Positions 13,692 through 20,528 of a stretch of DNA of 21,876 nucleotides are shown one piece after another. The stretch spans positions 1 through 21,876 of the forward strand of contig URRZ01000027.1 in the NCBI GenBank assembly GCA_900550385.1. Reading direction: 5' to 3'. Origin of the DNA: an uncultured Coriobacteriaceae bacterium (GTDB taxonomy: Bacteria; Actinomycetota; Coriobacteriia; Coriobacteriales; Eggerthellaceae). A program made the translations under genes and the position numbers. The notes beneath the pieces are model-generated. The model saw only the letters and a program-made list of their open reading frames with translations. It searched no databases and was not told the DNA's origin. Positions within the stretch are counted from its first letter, which is position 1. Each line of letters starts with the position of its first letter.

Positions 13692-14159
13692 ATGAGCATC
13701 AATCGAGTCGTTATCAGCGGTAACCTCACGCGCGACCCCGAGCTGCGCGCCACTTCCGGCGGGACGCAGGTCCTGTCGTTCGGCGTGGCGGTGAACGACC
13801 GCCGCCGCAACCAGCAGACGGGGCAGTGGGAGGATTACCCGAACTACATCGATTGCACGATGTTCGGCGCCCGCGCCGAAGCGCTCTCCCGCTACCTGTC
13901 CAAGGGGACCAAGGTCGCCATCGAGGGCAAGCTCCGCTGGAGCCAGTGGGAGCGCGACGGCCAGAAGCGCAGCAAGATCGAGGTCATCGTCGACGAGCTG
14001 GAGTTCATGTCCAGCCGCAACGATGGCTCCGGCGCTCGCCAGTACTCGCCCGCGCCCGCGCAGAACCAGTATGCGCCGGCAGGACAGTACGCGCCCGCAA
14101 CCTCGGCGCCCGTGATCGACTCGACGTCCTCGATGTACGACGAGGACATCCCGTTCTAA
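13692..14159 (+). CDS. ssb: Single-stranded DNA-binding protein
   Basis: Encodes SSB (155 aa), which coats single-stranded DNA during replication, repair and recombination and recruits partners through its C-terminal tip. The OB fold covers residues 1-110 (INRVVISGNLTRDPELR, YIDCTMFGARAEALSRYL, KGTKVAIEGKLRWSQWE). A linker rich in Gln, Ala, Pro and Tyr follows, and the protein ends in the canonical DEDIPF tip. The ATG at 13692 has AGGAG at 13681-13685. It lies between rpsF and rpsR, the standard arrangement. Housekeeping SSB rather than a plasmid-type paralogue is indicated by this location and the intact tip. Confidence 0.98.
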   Translation: MSINRVVISGNLTRDPELRATSGGTQVLSFGVAVNDRRRNQQTGQWEDYPNYIDCTMFGARAEALSRYLSKGTKVAIEGKLRWSQWERDGQKRSKIEVIVDELEFMSSRNDGSGARQYSPAPAQNQYAPAGQYAPATSAPVIDSTSSMYDEDIPF

Positions 14160-14180
14160 GCGAAACGAAAGAGGTTATCA

Positions 14181-14441
14181 ATGGCTGAATATGTTAAGCA
14201 GCCTCGGCGTAAGTACTGCCAGTTCTGCAAGGACGAGACGCAGTACATCGACTACAAGGATACGCAGATGCTGCGCAAGTACGTTACCGACCGTGGCAAG
14301 ATCAAGCCGCGCCGCGTGACGGGTGCCTGCACCCAGCACCAGCGCGACATCGCGAACGCGGTGAAGCGCGCCCGCGAGATGGCTCTGATGCCCTATACGG
14401 TCCCCGCTGTCAGCGGCCGTGGCGACCGCCGCAACCGCTAG
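14181..14441 (+). CDS. rpsR: 30S ribosomal protein S18
   Basis: Encodes S18 (86 aa), partner of S6 on the 30S platform. The signature is present: RRKYCQFCKDE with a CxxC pair (Cys13, Cys16), then YIDYKDTQMLRKYVTDRGKIKPRRVTG, and HQRDIANAVKRAREMALMPY. The Cys pair suggests a metal-binding C+ form of S18, although only one further cysteine (CTQHQ) is available. The ATG at 14181 follows AAGAGG. The gene begins 21 bp after ssb and ends 15 bp before rplI. Confidence 0.97.
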   Translation: MAEYVKQPRRKYCQFCKDETQYIDYKDTQMLRKYVTDRGKIKPRRVTGACTQHQRDIANAVKRAREMALMPYTVPAVSGRGDRRNR

Positions 14442-14456
14442 GCGCTAGGAGGTACC

Positions 14457-15005
14457 ATGAAAGTCATCCTGCTTCAAGAACTGAGGGGCAAAGGCGGCGA
14501 GGGCGACGTTGTTGAGGTCGCTCCCGGCTTTGCCAACAACTACCTGTTCATCCAGGGCATCGCCATCCCCGCCACGAAGGGCAACCTCAAGCAGCTCGAG
14601 CAGCGCAAGCACAACATCGCCAAGCGCGAGGAGAAGCGCATCGCCTCCGCCGAGGAGCTGAAGGCCAAGCTGGACGGCGTGAAGGTGAAGATCGACGTCC
14701 AGGTGGGCGAAGAGGGCCAGCTGTTCGGCTCCGTCACCTCCCAGATGATCGCCGACGGCATCAAGGAGACCACGGGCACCGAGGTCGACCGCCGTCGCAT
14801 CGAGCTGAACCGTCCCATCAAGACGGCCGGCGAGCACGAGGTCGCCATCTCCCTGTACCGCGACATCAAGACCGTCGTGAAGCTGCAGGTGGGCGACGTC
14901 GTCGAGGAAACGGTGGAAGAGGAGGCCGTCGAGGCCGAGCCCGCCGCTGAGGAAGCCGAGACCCCGGAGGCCGCCGAGGCCGCTGCCGAGGAGGACGCTG
15001 AGTAA
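14457..15005 (+). CDS. rplI: 50S ribosomal protein L9 with acidic C-terminal extension
   Basis: Encodes L9 (182 aa), which binds 23S rRNA near the base of the L1 stalk and helps maintain reading frame. The N-terminal rRNA-binding domain (MKVILLQELRGKGGEGDVVEVAPGFANNYL) and the connecting helix with LKQLEQRKHNIAKREEKR are typical. The C domain runs to about residue 148 (VKLQVGDVV). A further ~33 residues are almost only Glu, Ala, Val and Pro (EETVEEEAVEAEPAAEEA), longer than the usual ~148-aa protein. TAGGAGG at 14446-14452 precedes the ATG at 14457. It closes the ribosomal part of the operon; a hairpin then separates it from dnaB. Confidence 0.97.
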   Translation: MKVILLQELRGKGGEGDVVEVAPGFANNYLFIQGIAIPATKGNLKQLEQRKHNIAKREEKRIASAEELKAKLDGVKVKIDVQVGEEGQLFGSVTSQMIADGIKETTGTEVDRRRIELNRPIKTAGEHEVAISLYRDIKTVVKLQVGDVVEETVEEEAVEAEPAAEEAETPEAAEAAAEEDAE

Positions 15006-15044
15006 CGCTCTCGACGACACATCTCAAGAACTTTCGAGATTGCG

Positions 15045-15080
15045 AAGCCCCTTGTCGCCTCTGCGCTTCAAGGGGCTTTT
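15045..15080 (+). terminator. Hairpin between rplI and dnaB (terminator or attenuator)
   Basis: AAGCCCCTTG (15045-15054) and CAAGGGGCTT (15069-15078) pair perfectly around a 14-nt loop and end in TTTT. The next bases are the AAGGAGG ribosome binding site of dnaB, with no room for a new promoter between them. Either dnaB relies on readthrough, or its promoter lies within rplI or the hairpin; partial termination would set the ratio of ribosomal protein to helicase. Confidence 0.75.
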
Positions 15081-15086
15081 AAGGAG

Positions 15087-15100
15087 GTCGGCATGCCGAC
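15087..15100. promoter_or_regulatory. 14-bp perfect palindrome over the dnaB start codon
   Basis: GTCGGCATGCCGAC is fully self-complementary, and the dnaB ATG (15093-15095) lies at its centre, 6 nt after AAGGAGG. It could be a protein-binding site; as an RNA hairpin the loop would be too tight unless the central pairs open, so RNA dimerisation or coincidence are alternatives. Confidence 0.4.
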
Positions 15101-16496
15101 GAACGGTAGGGCCGCGGGGCGCTCGTCCGAGTTCAACGGGCGGCCCGCTTCCGGCAACAGGCCCATGCCCCAGAACATCGAAGCCGAGAAGTCGGTCCTT
15201 GCCGCCTGCATGCTCAACCAGGAGGCGGCGGAGGAGATCGCGCTCAAGCTCAAACCCGAGAACTTCTACCGCCCCGTCCACGGCATCATCTTCGAGGCGG
15301 TGTGCGACCTGAACACGCGCCGCATCCCCATCGACCAGATCTCGCTGGCGGACGCCCTGAACGCCGCCGGGCAGCTGGAGGCTGTCGGGGGCAAGGCCTA
15401 CCTGGTGGAGCTCGCCGACAACACCTTCGCCTTGGCGAACTGGCAGAACCACGCCGAGATCGTGAAGCGCACCGCCATCCTGCGCGACCTCATCTACGCT
15501 TCCGCCTCCATCAACGCGCTTGCCTACGACGCCCCCGACAACCTGGACGAGGTGGTCGAGGAAGCCGAGAAGACGCTATTCAACGTCACGGAGAAGCGCG
15601 TCTCCTCGTCGTTCACCAAGATGGACAAGCTCCTCAACGACGCCTTCGAGGAGATCACCAAGCTCGCCGAGCAGAAGAACCACATGGCGGGCGTCCCCAC
15701 CGGCTTCAAGGACGTCGACGACCTGTTCCACGGCTTCCGCGGCGGCGACCTCATCATCCTGGCCGCCCGCCCCGGCGTCGGCAAGACCTCGTTCGCGCTG
15801 AACCTCGCGGTCAACGCGGCGAAACGCGGGACCACCGTCACCTTCTTCTCCTTGGAAATGAGCGCGGGCCAGCTGGTACAGCGCATCCTGTGCGCCGAGG
15901 CGCGCGTGAGCCTGTCGAAGATCCGCTCGGGCTTCATCTCCGAGGGCGACTGGGGGGCCATCGCCGATGCGATGAACACCCTCTCGAAGCTCGACCTCTA
16001 CATCGACGATTCGCCGGGCCTCTCCATTTTGGAGGCGCGCGCCAAAGCCCGTCGCGAGCTGCGGCATGCGCAAGGCAAGGGCCTCATCGTCGTCGACTAC
16101 CTGCAGCTGATGCAGCCGCCCCAGACGCGCCGCGACGGCAACCGCGCCGTCGAGGTCGGCGAGATCTCCCGAGGGCTGAAGGTCCTCGCCAAGGAGATGG
16201 ACATGCCGGTGCTGGCGCTCTCGCAGCTCTCCCGCGCCGTCGAGATGCGCGGCAAGAAGCGCCCCATGCTGTCCGACCTGCGCGAATCGGGTTCCATCGA
16301 GCAGGACGCCGACATCGTCATGTTCATCGATCGAAGCATGGACGAGGCCGAGGCCGAAAGCGAGGGGCGCCCCGACTGGGGGACCGCCGAGCTCATCGTG
16401 GCGAAGCACCGCAACGGCCCCACGCGCGACATCACCTTGGCGTTCACGGCGGAGTACACGCGCTTCATGGACTTCTTCGACGATTCCCGCGCGTAG
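15093..16496 (+). CDS. dnaB: Replicative DNA helicase DnaB
   Basis: Encodes the hexameric replicative helicase (467 aa, normal length; no intein). The N-terminal primase-interacting domain begins after a ~25-residue Gly/Arg/Asn-rich lead (PQNIEAEKSVLAACMLNQEAAEE) and runs through LAEVVKR-like helices to about 170. The RecA-like domain starts at GVPTGFKDVDDLFHGFRGGDL; Walker A is ARPGVGKTS with Lys231, and Walker B is GLIVVDYLQLM with Asp335. Motif H4-like sequence LSQLSRAVEMR and the arginine-containing LRESGSIEQDADIVMF are intact. The ATG at 15093 has a strong AAGGAGG. dnaB follows rplI, a common arrangement, but across a hairpin. It ends 52 bp before the YhaO-like gene. Confidence 0.98.
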   Translation: MPTNGRAAGRSSEFNGRPASGNRPMPQNIEAEKSVLAACMLNQEAAEEIALKLKPENFYRPVHGIIFEAVCDLNTRRIPIDQISLADALNAAGQLEAVGGKAYLVELADNTFALANWQNHAEIVKRTAILRDLIYASASINALAYDAPDNLDEVVEEAEKTLFNVTEKRVSSSFTKMDKLLNDAFEEITKLAEQKNHMAGVPTGFKDVDDLFHGFRGGDLIILAARPGVGKTSFALNLAVNAAKRGTTVTFFSLEMSAGQLVQRILCAEARVSLSKIRSGFISEGDWGAIADAMNTLSKLDLYIDDSPGLSILEARAKARRELRHAQGKGLIVVDYLQLMQPPQTRRDGNRAVEVGEISRGLKVLAKEMDMPVLALSQLSRAVEMRGKKRPMLSDLRESGSIEQDADIVMFIDRSMDEAEAESEGRPDWGTAELIVAKHRNGPTRDITLAFTAEYTRFMDFFDDSRA

Positions 16497-16504
16497 GAGG
16501 GCGC

Positions 16505-16522
16505 CCCGCCGCGTGCGGCGGG
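16505..16522 (+). terminator. GC-rich hairpin after dnaB
   Basis: CCCGCCG (16505-16511) and CGGCGGG (16516-16522) pair perfectly around CGTG, 8 nt after the dnaB stop. No U tract follows, so terminator strength is uncertain. Confidence 0.45.
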
Positions 16523-16536
16523 TTGCGCGGTTGCGG

Positions 16537-16542
16537 TAAACT
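16537..16542 (+). promoter_or_regulatory. Candidate -10 for a leaderless YhaO/SbcD-like transcript
   Basis: TAAACT ends 6 nt before the ATG at 16549, which would put the transcription start at or next to the A of the start codon. No Shine-Dalgarno sequence is present in the gap. A matching -35 is not evident. Confidence 0.4.
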
Positions 16543-16548
16543 TTCGCT

Positions 16549-17838
16549 ATGGGAAAGACGCTGACATTCATCCATGCAGCCGACCTGCACCTCGGCGCGC
16601 CCATGCGCGGCCTGCGCGCCCTCTCCGACCAATGGGCGCAGCGTCTGCTGTCCGCGATCTCCGAAGCCTACGACCGCGTGATCGACGCCGCGCTGTCCCA
16701 TCAGGTGGATTTCGTGGTGATCGCCGGCGACGTGTTCGACGGCTCACGCGTGTCCTACGGCGACTACCGCCGCTTCTTCAGCGGGCTGTCCCGCCTAGGC
16801 GAGGCGGGGATCCCGGCGTACCTGTGCACTGGGAACCACGATCCCTACACCTCTTGGCAAAACGACCTGTTCGCTCTGCCCGGCAACGCCTTCATGCTGC
16901 CGGCGTCGAAGCCGGGCTTCTTCCTGCATCGCAGGGAGGGCGAGCCCCTTTGCCTGATCGGCGGGCGAGGCTTCTACAGCCAGGCGTGGCCCGTCGACGA
17001 GAACATCGCCGCCGGCGTCACCCGCGAAGATGCCGTGCGCGCCCTCTCCCCGGCCCAGCCCGATGCCGCGTCGGCGCCGTTCGCCGTGGGCGTGCTCCAC
17101 ACGGGGTTCGACATCGATCTCCAGAAGGCGCCGGTGGATCCCAACGAGCTGCTGGCGGCGGGCATGGACTACTGGGCGCTGGGGCACCTGCATAGGAAGA
17201 TGCTCTACCCCTCCGCCGCCGACCCGCGCATCGGGTTTTCCGGATGCATCCAGGGGCGCGACATCAAGGAGACGGGCGAGCGCGGCTGCTATCTGGTGAC
17301 GCTGGGGGAAGGCGCGCCCGCTTCCGTCGAGTTCATCCCCACGGCCAGCGTCGCGTGGGAGAAGCTGGAGGTCGACGTGTCCGAATGCGGCACCGTCGCC
17401 GAGATCCCCGATCGCATCATGCGCTCCCTGTTCCGCGCGAACGGCAAAGCCCATTGCGAGGAGATGTGCGTGCGCGTCACGCTGACGGGATCGACCCCCC
17501 TGCACGAGCTCCTGTCGCGCCCGGGCGTCGTGGCCGATCTGCGCCAGCAGATCAACGACGGCTACCCGGAGTTCTTCTGCGATGCGCTCATCGACGCCAC
17601 CCGGCGCCCCGTGGACAAGGAGGCGCTGCTGAAGGAGGGCCTGTTCCCCTCCGTCTTCCTGCGCACCGCCCGCGCGCATCGCGGGAACGTCGCCGACGAG
17701 GTGGCCTACCTTCAGGACGAGTTCCTGCAGAAAGGCCTGCCTCTACCCGCCTCCTGCGTGAAATCCGTCGACGATCTGGCGGCGCAGGCGGAAGACCTCG
17801 TGCTCGACCTGCTCCAAGGCGAGGAGGCGCGCCCATGA
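16549..17838 (+). CDS. Metallophosphoesterase DNA repair nuclease (YhaO/SbcD-like)
   Basis: Encodes a 429-aa calcineurin-like phosphoesterase of the SbcD/Mre11/YhaO group, the nuclease half of a two-subunit DNA repair complex. Metal-binding motifs appear in order: AADLHLG (Asp12, His14), IAGDVFD, CTGNHDPYTS, VLHTGFD and WALGHLHRK. The C-terminal ~150 residues form a capping region without catalytic motifs. The ATG at 16549 begins right at the conserved strand (MGKTLTFIHAADLHLG), so no other start is likely, yet there is no ribosome binding site; TAAACT at 16537-16542 suggests a leaderless mRNA. The stop codon overlaps the start of the ATPase gene by 4 bp (ATGA), which predicts translational coupling and a physical complex. 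It is closer in length and partner to the B. subtilis YhaO/YhaN pair than to SbcD/SbcC, whose ATPase is longer. Confidence 0.88.
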   Translation: MGKTLTFIHAADLHLGAPMRGLRALSDQWAQRLLSAISEAYDRVIDAALSHQVDFVVIAGDVFDGSRVSYGDYRRFFSGLSRLGEAGIPAYLCTGNHDPYTSWQNDLFALPGNAFMLPASKPGFFLHRREGEPLCLIGGRGFYSQAWPVDENIAAGVTREDAVRALSPAQPDAASAPFAVGVLHTGFDIDLQKAPVDPNELLAAGMDYWALGHLHRKMLYPSAADPRIGFSGCIQGRDIKETGERGCYLVTLGEGAPASVEFIPTASVAWEKLEVDVSECGTVAEIPDRIMRSLFRANGKAHCEEMCVRVTLTGSTPLHELLSRPGVVADLRQQINDGYPEFFCDALIDATRRPVDKEALLKEGLFPSVFLRTARAHRGNVADEVAYLQDEFLQKGLPLPASCVKSVDDLAAQAEDLVLDLLQGEEARP

Positions 17839-20093
17839 GCCTGCCAACGCCCCCGCTGCCCCCCGTCCCCGACCGCGCCTTGCTGGGCGAGGGGAGCCGA
17901 CGTGCGCCGTATCTGAAAAGCATCAGGATGACCAGCTTCGGCGCGTTTTCCCAAAAGGTCATCGGCCCGCTTTCCCCCCACCTGAACGTGGTGTTCGGCC
18001 GCAACGAGGCGGGGAAGACCACCGTCGCCGCATTCGTGAAAGGCGTGCTGTTCGGCTGGGAGGAGGCGCGGGGATCCCGCAACACGTATCGGCCGGAGAA
18101 CGCCGAACGCGCCGGCTCCCTCATCTTCGCTGCGCCCGGGCAAGATGGCGGAGACGGGGCGGAAGGCGAGGAATGGGAGCTTTCCCGCGCAAGGAACGCC
18201 GACGGGCTGCAGGGCGAAGCATCGCTTGCGGCGGACATCGACAGGGAAACCTACACCACCATGTTCTCGCTGAACTCCGACGAGCTTCGCGGGCTGCGCG
18301 GCACCACCGACGTCGCGGCGAAGCTGCTCACCGCTGGGTCGGGGACGGGTTCGAGCCCTGCGGAAGCGCTCGGCGAGGTGCAACGGCGCCTGGCTGAGTA
18401 CACCTCGCGCTCGTCGGCGATCCCCCATTCGCTCGTGCAGCTGGCGGCGAAGATATCCGACTGCCGCGCGCGCATCGCCCAGGCGTCGGACGAGGCCGAC
18501 AGGCACCGCCATCTCCATAAGGAGCTCGCCGAGCTGGAGCCCGAGCGCGCGGAGATGCTCGACCGCATCGAGGCTGCCAACGAGGAGGTGGAGCGGCTGA
18601 CCGCGCAGAGGTCGGCGGTGGAGAGGATCGACCAGCAGCTGGAGGACGCGCGGCAGCAGCGCGACGGGCTGCGCGAGGACATGAAGATGCTCGCGGCCGA
18701 GCGCAGTGCGAAGCTGGACTCCGCCGATTCCGTCCTTGTCGGCCTGTCGGCATCGGAGGAGCGCTCCCTGCGCGACCAGATAGAAGGGATGGCCGAGGAG
18801 CAGGCGAAGCACGATCACAGCGTCGATCTGGCAAACGAGAACTTCTCCACGTCCCGCGCCGCCTACGAGGCGCTGCTCGAGGCGGGGGATCAGCCCGACG
18901 ACCGCCGCCAGGCGCGTCAACGCACCGCCCAGGTGGCGCTGTCGGTGACCCTGCCGGTTCTGTTCGCGATCGTCGGCATCCTGGTGTTCCTCCACGGCCG
19001 CCAGATCAACAGCCTCTCGTTCACGGCGCTGGGGATCGGCTTGGTGGTGTTCGCCCTGTTCCTCGCCGCCGCCGCGCTCGTCATGCTGTTCCGTCCGAAC
19101 AAGGAGGACGACCGCCGCGCGGCCCAGCTGCGCGATGCGCATTGGGTGATGCTGCAGGACAGGAAGAAGCTCGAAGCGTGCGAGGACGCCCGGAGCGCCT
19201 GTGCGCAGGCCATCGCCGAGAAGCTGGAGGCCGCGGGGCTGTCCGCTGCCGAGGGGTCGCTGCGCCGCGCGCGCTCGCTGCTGGACGAGGCCCACGAGAT
19301 CCGCGCCGATCGCGCCGTGCTGGACCAGCGCCGCCGCGCCCTCTCCTCGAGGTTGGGATCGGTGATGGAGGTCATCGACCAAGCCGAACGCCGCCGCCGC
19401 GACATCTTCGAGAAGGCGGGGTTGCCGCATCACAACACCTTGGCCGCCTTCGACGAGGCGCTTGCCCGCGCGTCGCGCAAGCGCTCGGCTTTGCTGGAGG
19501 CCAGCGAGGGGATGAACCGCCGCTACGGCGAGCTGAAGCAGGCGCTTTCGCAGGCGCAGCACGAACGCCGCTTGGACGAGCTGAAGCTGGAGCACCAGCA
19601 GCTGCTCACCCGCCAGGAGGAAGCCGCCCGAAGCTACGCCTCGCTTTTGCTGGCGCGGCGCATGCTGCGCGCCGCCATAGCCACGTGGGAGGGTAAAAGC
19701 CAGCCCGAGGTGTACCGCCAGGCGAGCCGCTACTTGAAGCTGATGACCGACGGGAAATGGGAGAAGGTGTCGCTGTCGCCCGAGGGGCGCCTGCAGGTCG
19801 TCGATGCCGCGCGCACCGCGCGCAGCCCCGAGCACCTGTCGCTGGGGACGTGCCAGCAGCTCTACCTGGCGCTGCGCATCGCGCTGCTCCAGCAGGCGGA
19901 CAACGTGGGCCGCTCCATCCCCGTGTTCGCCGACGACATCCTGGTCAACTTCGACGCCCAGCGCCGCCGCGGCGCCGCCCGAGCCTTGGCGGAGCTCGCG
20001 CGCACGCGCCAGGTGGTGCTGTTCACCTGCCACGAGGAAGTGGTGAAAGCCCTGCGCAAAGCCGACAAGGGCCTGACCGAGCTGAAGCTGTAG
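17835..20093 (+). CDS. Membrane-anchored SbcC/YhaN-like AAA ATPase
   Basis: Encodes a 752-aa SMC-like ATPase, the presumed partner of the upstream nuclease. The N-terminal lobe has Walker A GRNEAGKTT (Lys61) after the Rad50-type strand MTSFGAFSQKVIGPL. Long coiled coil runs from about 215 to 330 (ELAELEPERAEMLDRIEAANEE). Two hydrophobic helices follow, about 366-387 and 394-418 (VLFAIVGILVFLHG, IGLVVFALFLAAAALVML), where a Rad50 hinge would be; more coiled coil follows. The C-terminal lobe has the ABC signature-like LSLGTCQQLYLALRIAL and Walker B IPVFADDILVNFD (Asp700, Asp701). No zinc-hook CxxC is seen. YhaN proteins share the mid-protein membrane segments, so the complex is probably membrane-tethered. 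The start at 17835 overlaps the nuclease stop and has GGAGG at 17822-17826; longer in-frame readings run through the nuclease gene. Confidence 0.88.
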   Translation: MSLPTPPLPPVPDRALLGEGSRRAPYLKSIRMTSFGAFSQKVIGPLSPHLNVVFGRNEAGKTTVAAFVKGVLFGWEEARGSRNTYRPENAERAGSLIFAAPGQDGGDGAEGEEWELSRARNADGLQGEASLAADIDRETYTTMFSLNSDELRGLRGTTDVAAKLLTAGSGTGSSPAEALGEVQRRLAEYTSRSSAIPHSLVQLAAKISDCRARIAQASDEADRHRHLHKELAELEPERAEMLDRIEAANEEVERLTAQRSAVERIDQQLEDARQQRDGLREDMKMLAAERSAKLDSADSVLVGLSASEERSLRDQIEGMAEEQAKHDHSVDLANENFSTSRAAYEALLEAGDQPDDRRQARQRTAQVALSVTLPVLFAIVGILVFLHGRQINSLSFTALGIGLVVFALFLAAAALVMLFRPNKEDDRRAAQLRDAHWVMLQDRKKLEACEDARSACAQAIAEKLEAAGLSAAEGSLRRARSLLDEAHEIRADRAVLDQRRRALSSRLGSVMEVIDQAERRRRDIFEKAGLPHHNTLAAFDEALARASRKRSALLEASEGMNRRYGELKQALSQAQHERRLDELKLEHQQLLTRQEEAARSYASLLLARRMLRAAIATWEGKSQPEVYRQASRYLKLMTDGKWEKVSLSPEGRLQVVDAARTARSPEHLSLGTCQQLYLALRIALLQQADNVGRSIPVFADDILVNFDAQRRRGAARALAELARTRQVVLFTCHEEVVKALRKADKGLTELKL

Positions 20094-20105
20094 GCGGGGG
20101 ACGGC

Positions 20106-20144
20106 GGCAGGCCGGATGCATCGGCAGTCTGCCCAGCTCTTTTT
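20106..20144 (+). terminator. Possible terminator after the ATPase gene
   Basis: GGCAG (20106-20110) pairs with CTGCC (20129-20133), with CCG/CGG inside, and a T5 run follows at 20140-20144. The stem is short and interrupted and the U tract is offset by 6 nt, so the call is weak. Confidence 0.35.
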
Positions 20145-20153
20145 CGCTTAGCG

Positions 20154-20175
20154 ATAATACCGATAGGTTATATTC
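20154..20175. promoter_or_regulatory. hipBA operator 1
   Basis: ATAATACC-GATA-GGTTATAT: half-sites ACC (20159-20161) and GGT (20166-20168) with a 4-bp spacer, centred at 20163.5. The AT-rich flanks match the other two sites. A possible -10 (TATATT, 20169-20174) overlaps it. Confidence 0.55.
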
Positions 20176-20182
20176 CAGCGAA

Positions 20183-20222
20183 ATTGGCCATTATATTACC
20201 GAACGGTAATATAATGGCCAAT
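20183..20222. promoter_or_regulatory. hipBA operator 2: 19-bp perfect inverted repeat
   Basis: ATTGGCCATTATATTACCG (20183-20201) and CGGTAATATAATGGCCAAT (20204-20222) are perfect reverse complements around AA. The core ATTACC-GAAC-GGTAAT is centred at 20202.5, exactly 39 bp from both neighbouring sites. A perfect TATAAT (20210-20215) lies in the right arm, so a bound repressor would block the promoter. It is the most symmetric sequence in the window. Confidence 0.8.
20210..20215 (+). promoter_or_regulatory. Candidate -10 of the hipBA promoter
   Basis: A perfect TATAAT inside operator 2. The best upstream partner, TTGGCC at 20184-20189, is 20 bp away, which is long, so promoter strength and the exact start are uncertain. 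It would give a leader of about 45 nt containing operator 3 before the hipB ATG at 20268. Confidence 0.45.
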
Positions 20223-20231
20223 ATAGAGCTG

Positions 20232-20251
20232 TTATTACCTAAAGGTATTAT
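20232..20251. promoter_or_regulatory. hipBA operator 3
   Basis: TTATTACC-TAAA-GGTATTAT: half-sites ACC (20237-20239) and GGT (20244-20246) with a 4-bp spacer, centred at 20241.5, again 39 bp from operator 2. It lies between the candidate -10 and the hipB start. Confidence 0.6.
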
Positions 20252-20267
20252 CGACGAAAGAACGACT

Positions 20268-20528
20268 ATGAGAACGAAGCTCGATCCAAGATACGATCAG
20301 CCTGCGGAGACGAAATGCTACAGCATGGAGCACGTGGGGAAGGTCATTCGCGGCCGCCGAAAGGAGCTCGGGTACACCCAAACTCAGATCGCCCAATTCA
20401 CCGGATGCAGCCAGCGGCTCATTAGCGAGATCGAGCGAGGCAAGCCCACTGTGGCATTCGAAACGGTGCTTCGCATCGCAAATGGGCTTGGAATAGATCT
20501 CGTGTTGGCGATAAGGGGTAAGAAATGA
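20268..20528 (+). CDS. hipB: HipB-like antitoxin, XRE-family repressor
   Basis: Encodes an 86-aa Xre-type helix-turn-helix protein. By analogy with HipB it binds and inhibits the HipA kinase and represses its own operon. The HTH spans about residues 21-75 (VGKVIRGRRKELGYTQTQIA, then CSQRLISEIERGKP and TVLRIANGLGIDL). The start is set at ATG 20268, downstream of three operators; in-frame TTG 20184 and ATG 20214 would put coding sequence through the operators, add residues not typical of the family, and lack a ribosome binding site. The site before 20268 (GAAAGAAC) is weak too. The stop overlaps the hipA start by 4 bp (ATGA), typical of antitoxin-toxin coupling. The local sequence is visibly more AT-rich than the rest of the window, consistent with acquisition as a module. 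Confidence 0.88.
   Translation: MRTKLDPRYDQPAETKCYSMEHVGKVIRGRRKELGYTQTQIAQFTGCSQRLISEIERGKPTVAFETVLRIANGLGIDLVLAIRGKK

Noticed and set aside
17244..17834. Upstream in-frame extension of the YhaN-like ATPase through the nuclease gene
   Set aside because: It lies in another frame of the conserved nuclease; its translation is Arg-rich nonsense, and the ATG at 17835 with a 4-bp overlap and ribosome binding site is a better start.
17712..20033. 773-aa open frame on the minus strand opposite the YhaN-like gene
   Set aside because: Antisense shadow of a gene with intact Walker motifs; low-complexity composition and no ribosome binding site or motif of its own.
20184..20267. Longer hipB with a TTG or upstream ATG start
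   Set aside because: It would place coding sequence through operators 2 and 3, lacks a ribosome binding site and adds residues that do not look like the HTH family.
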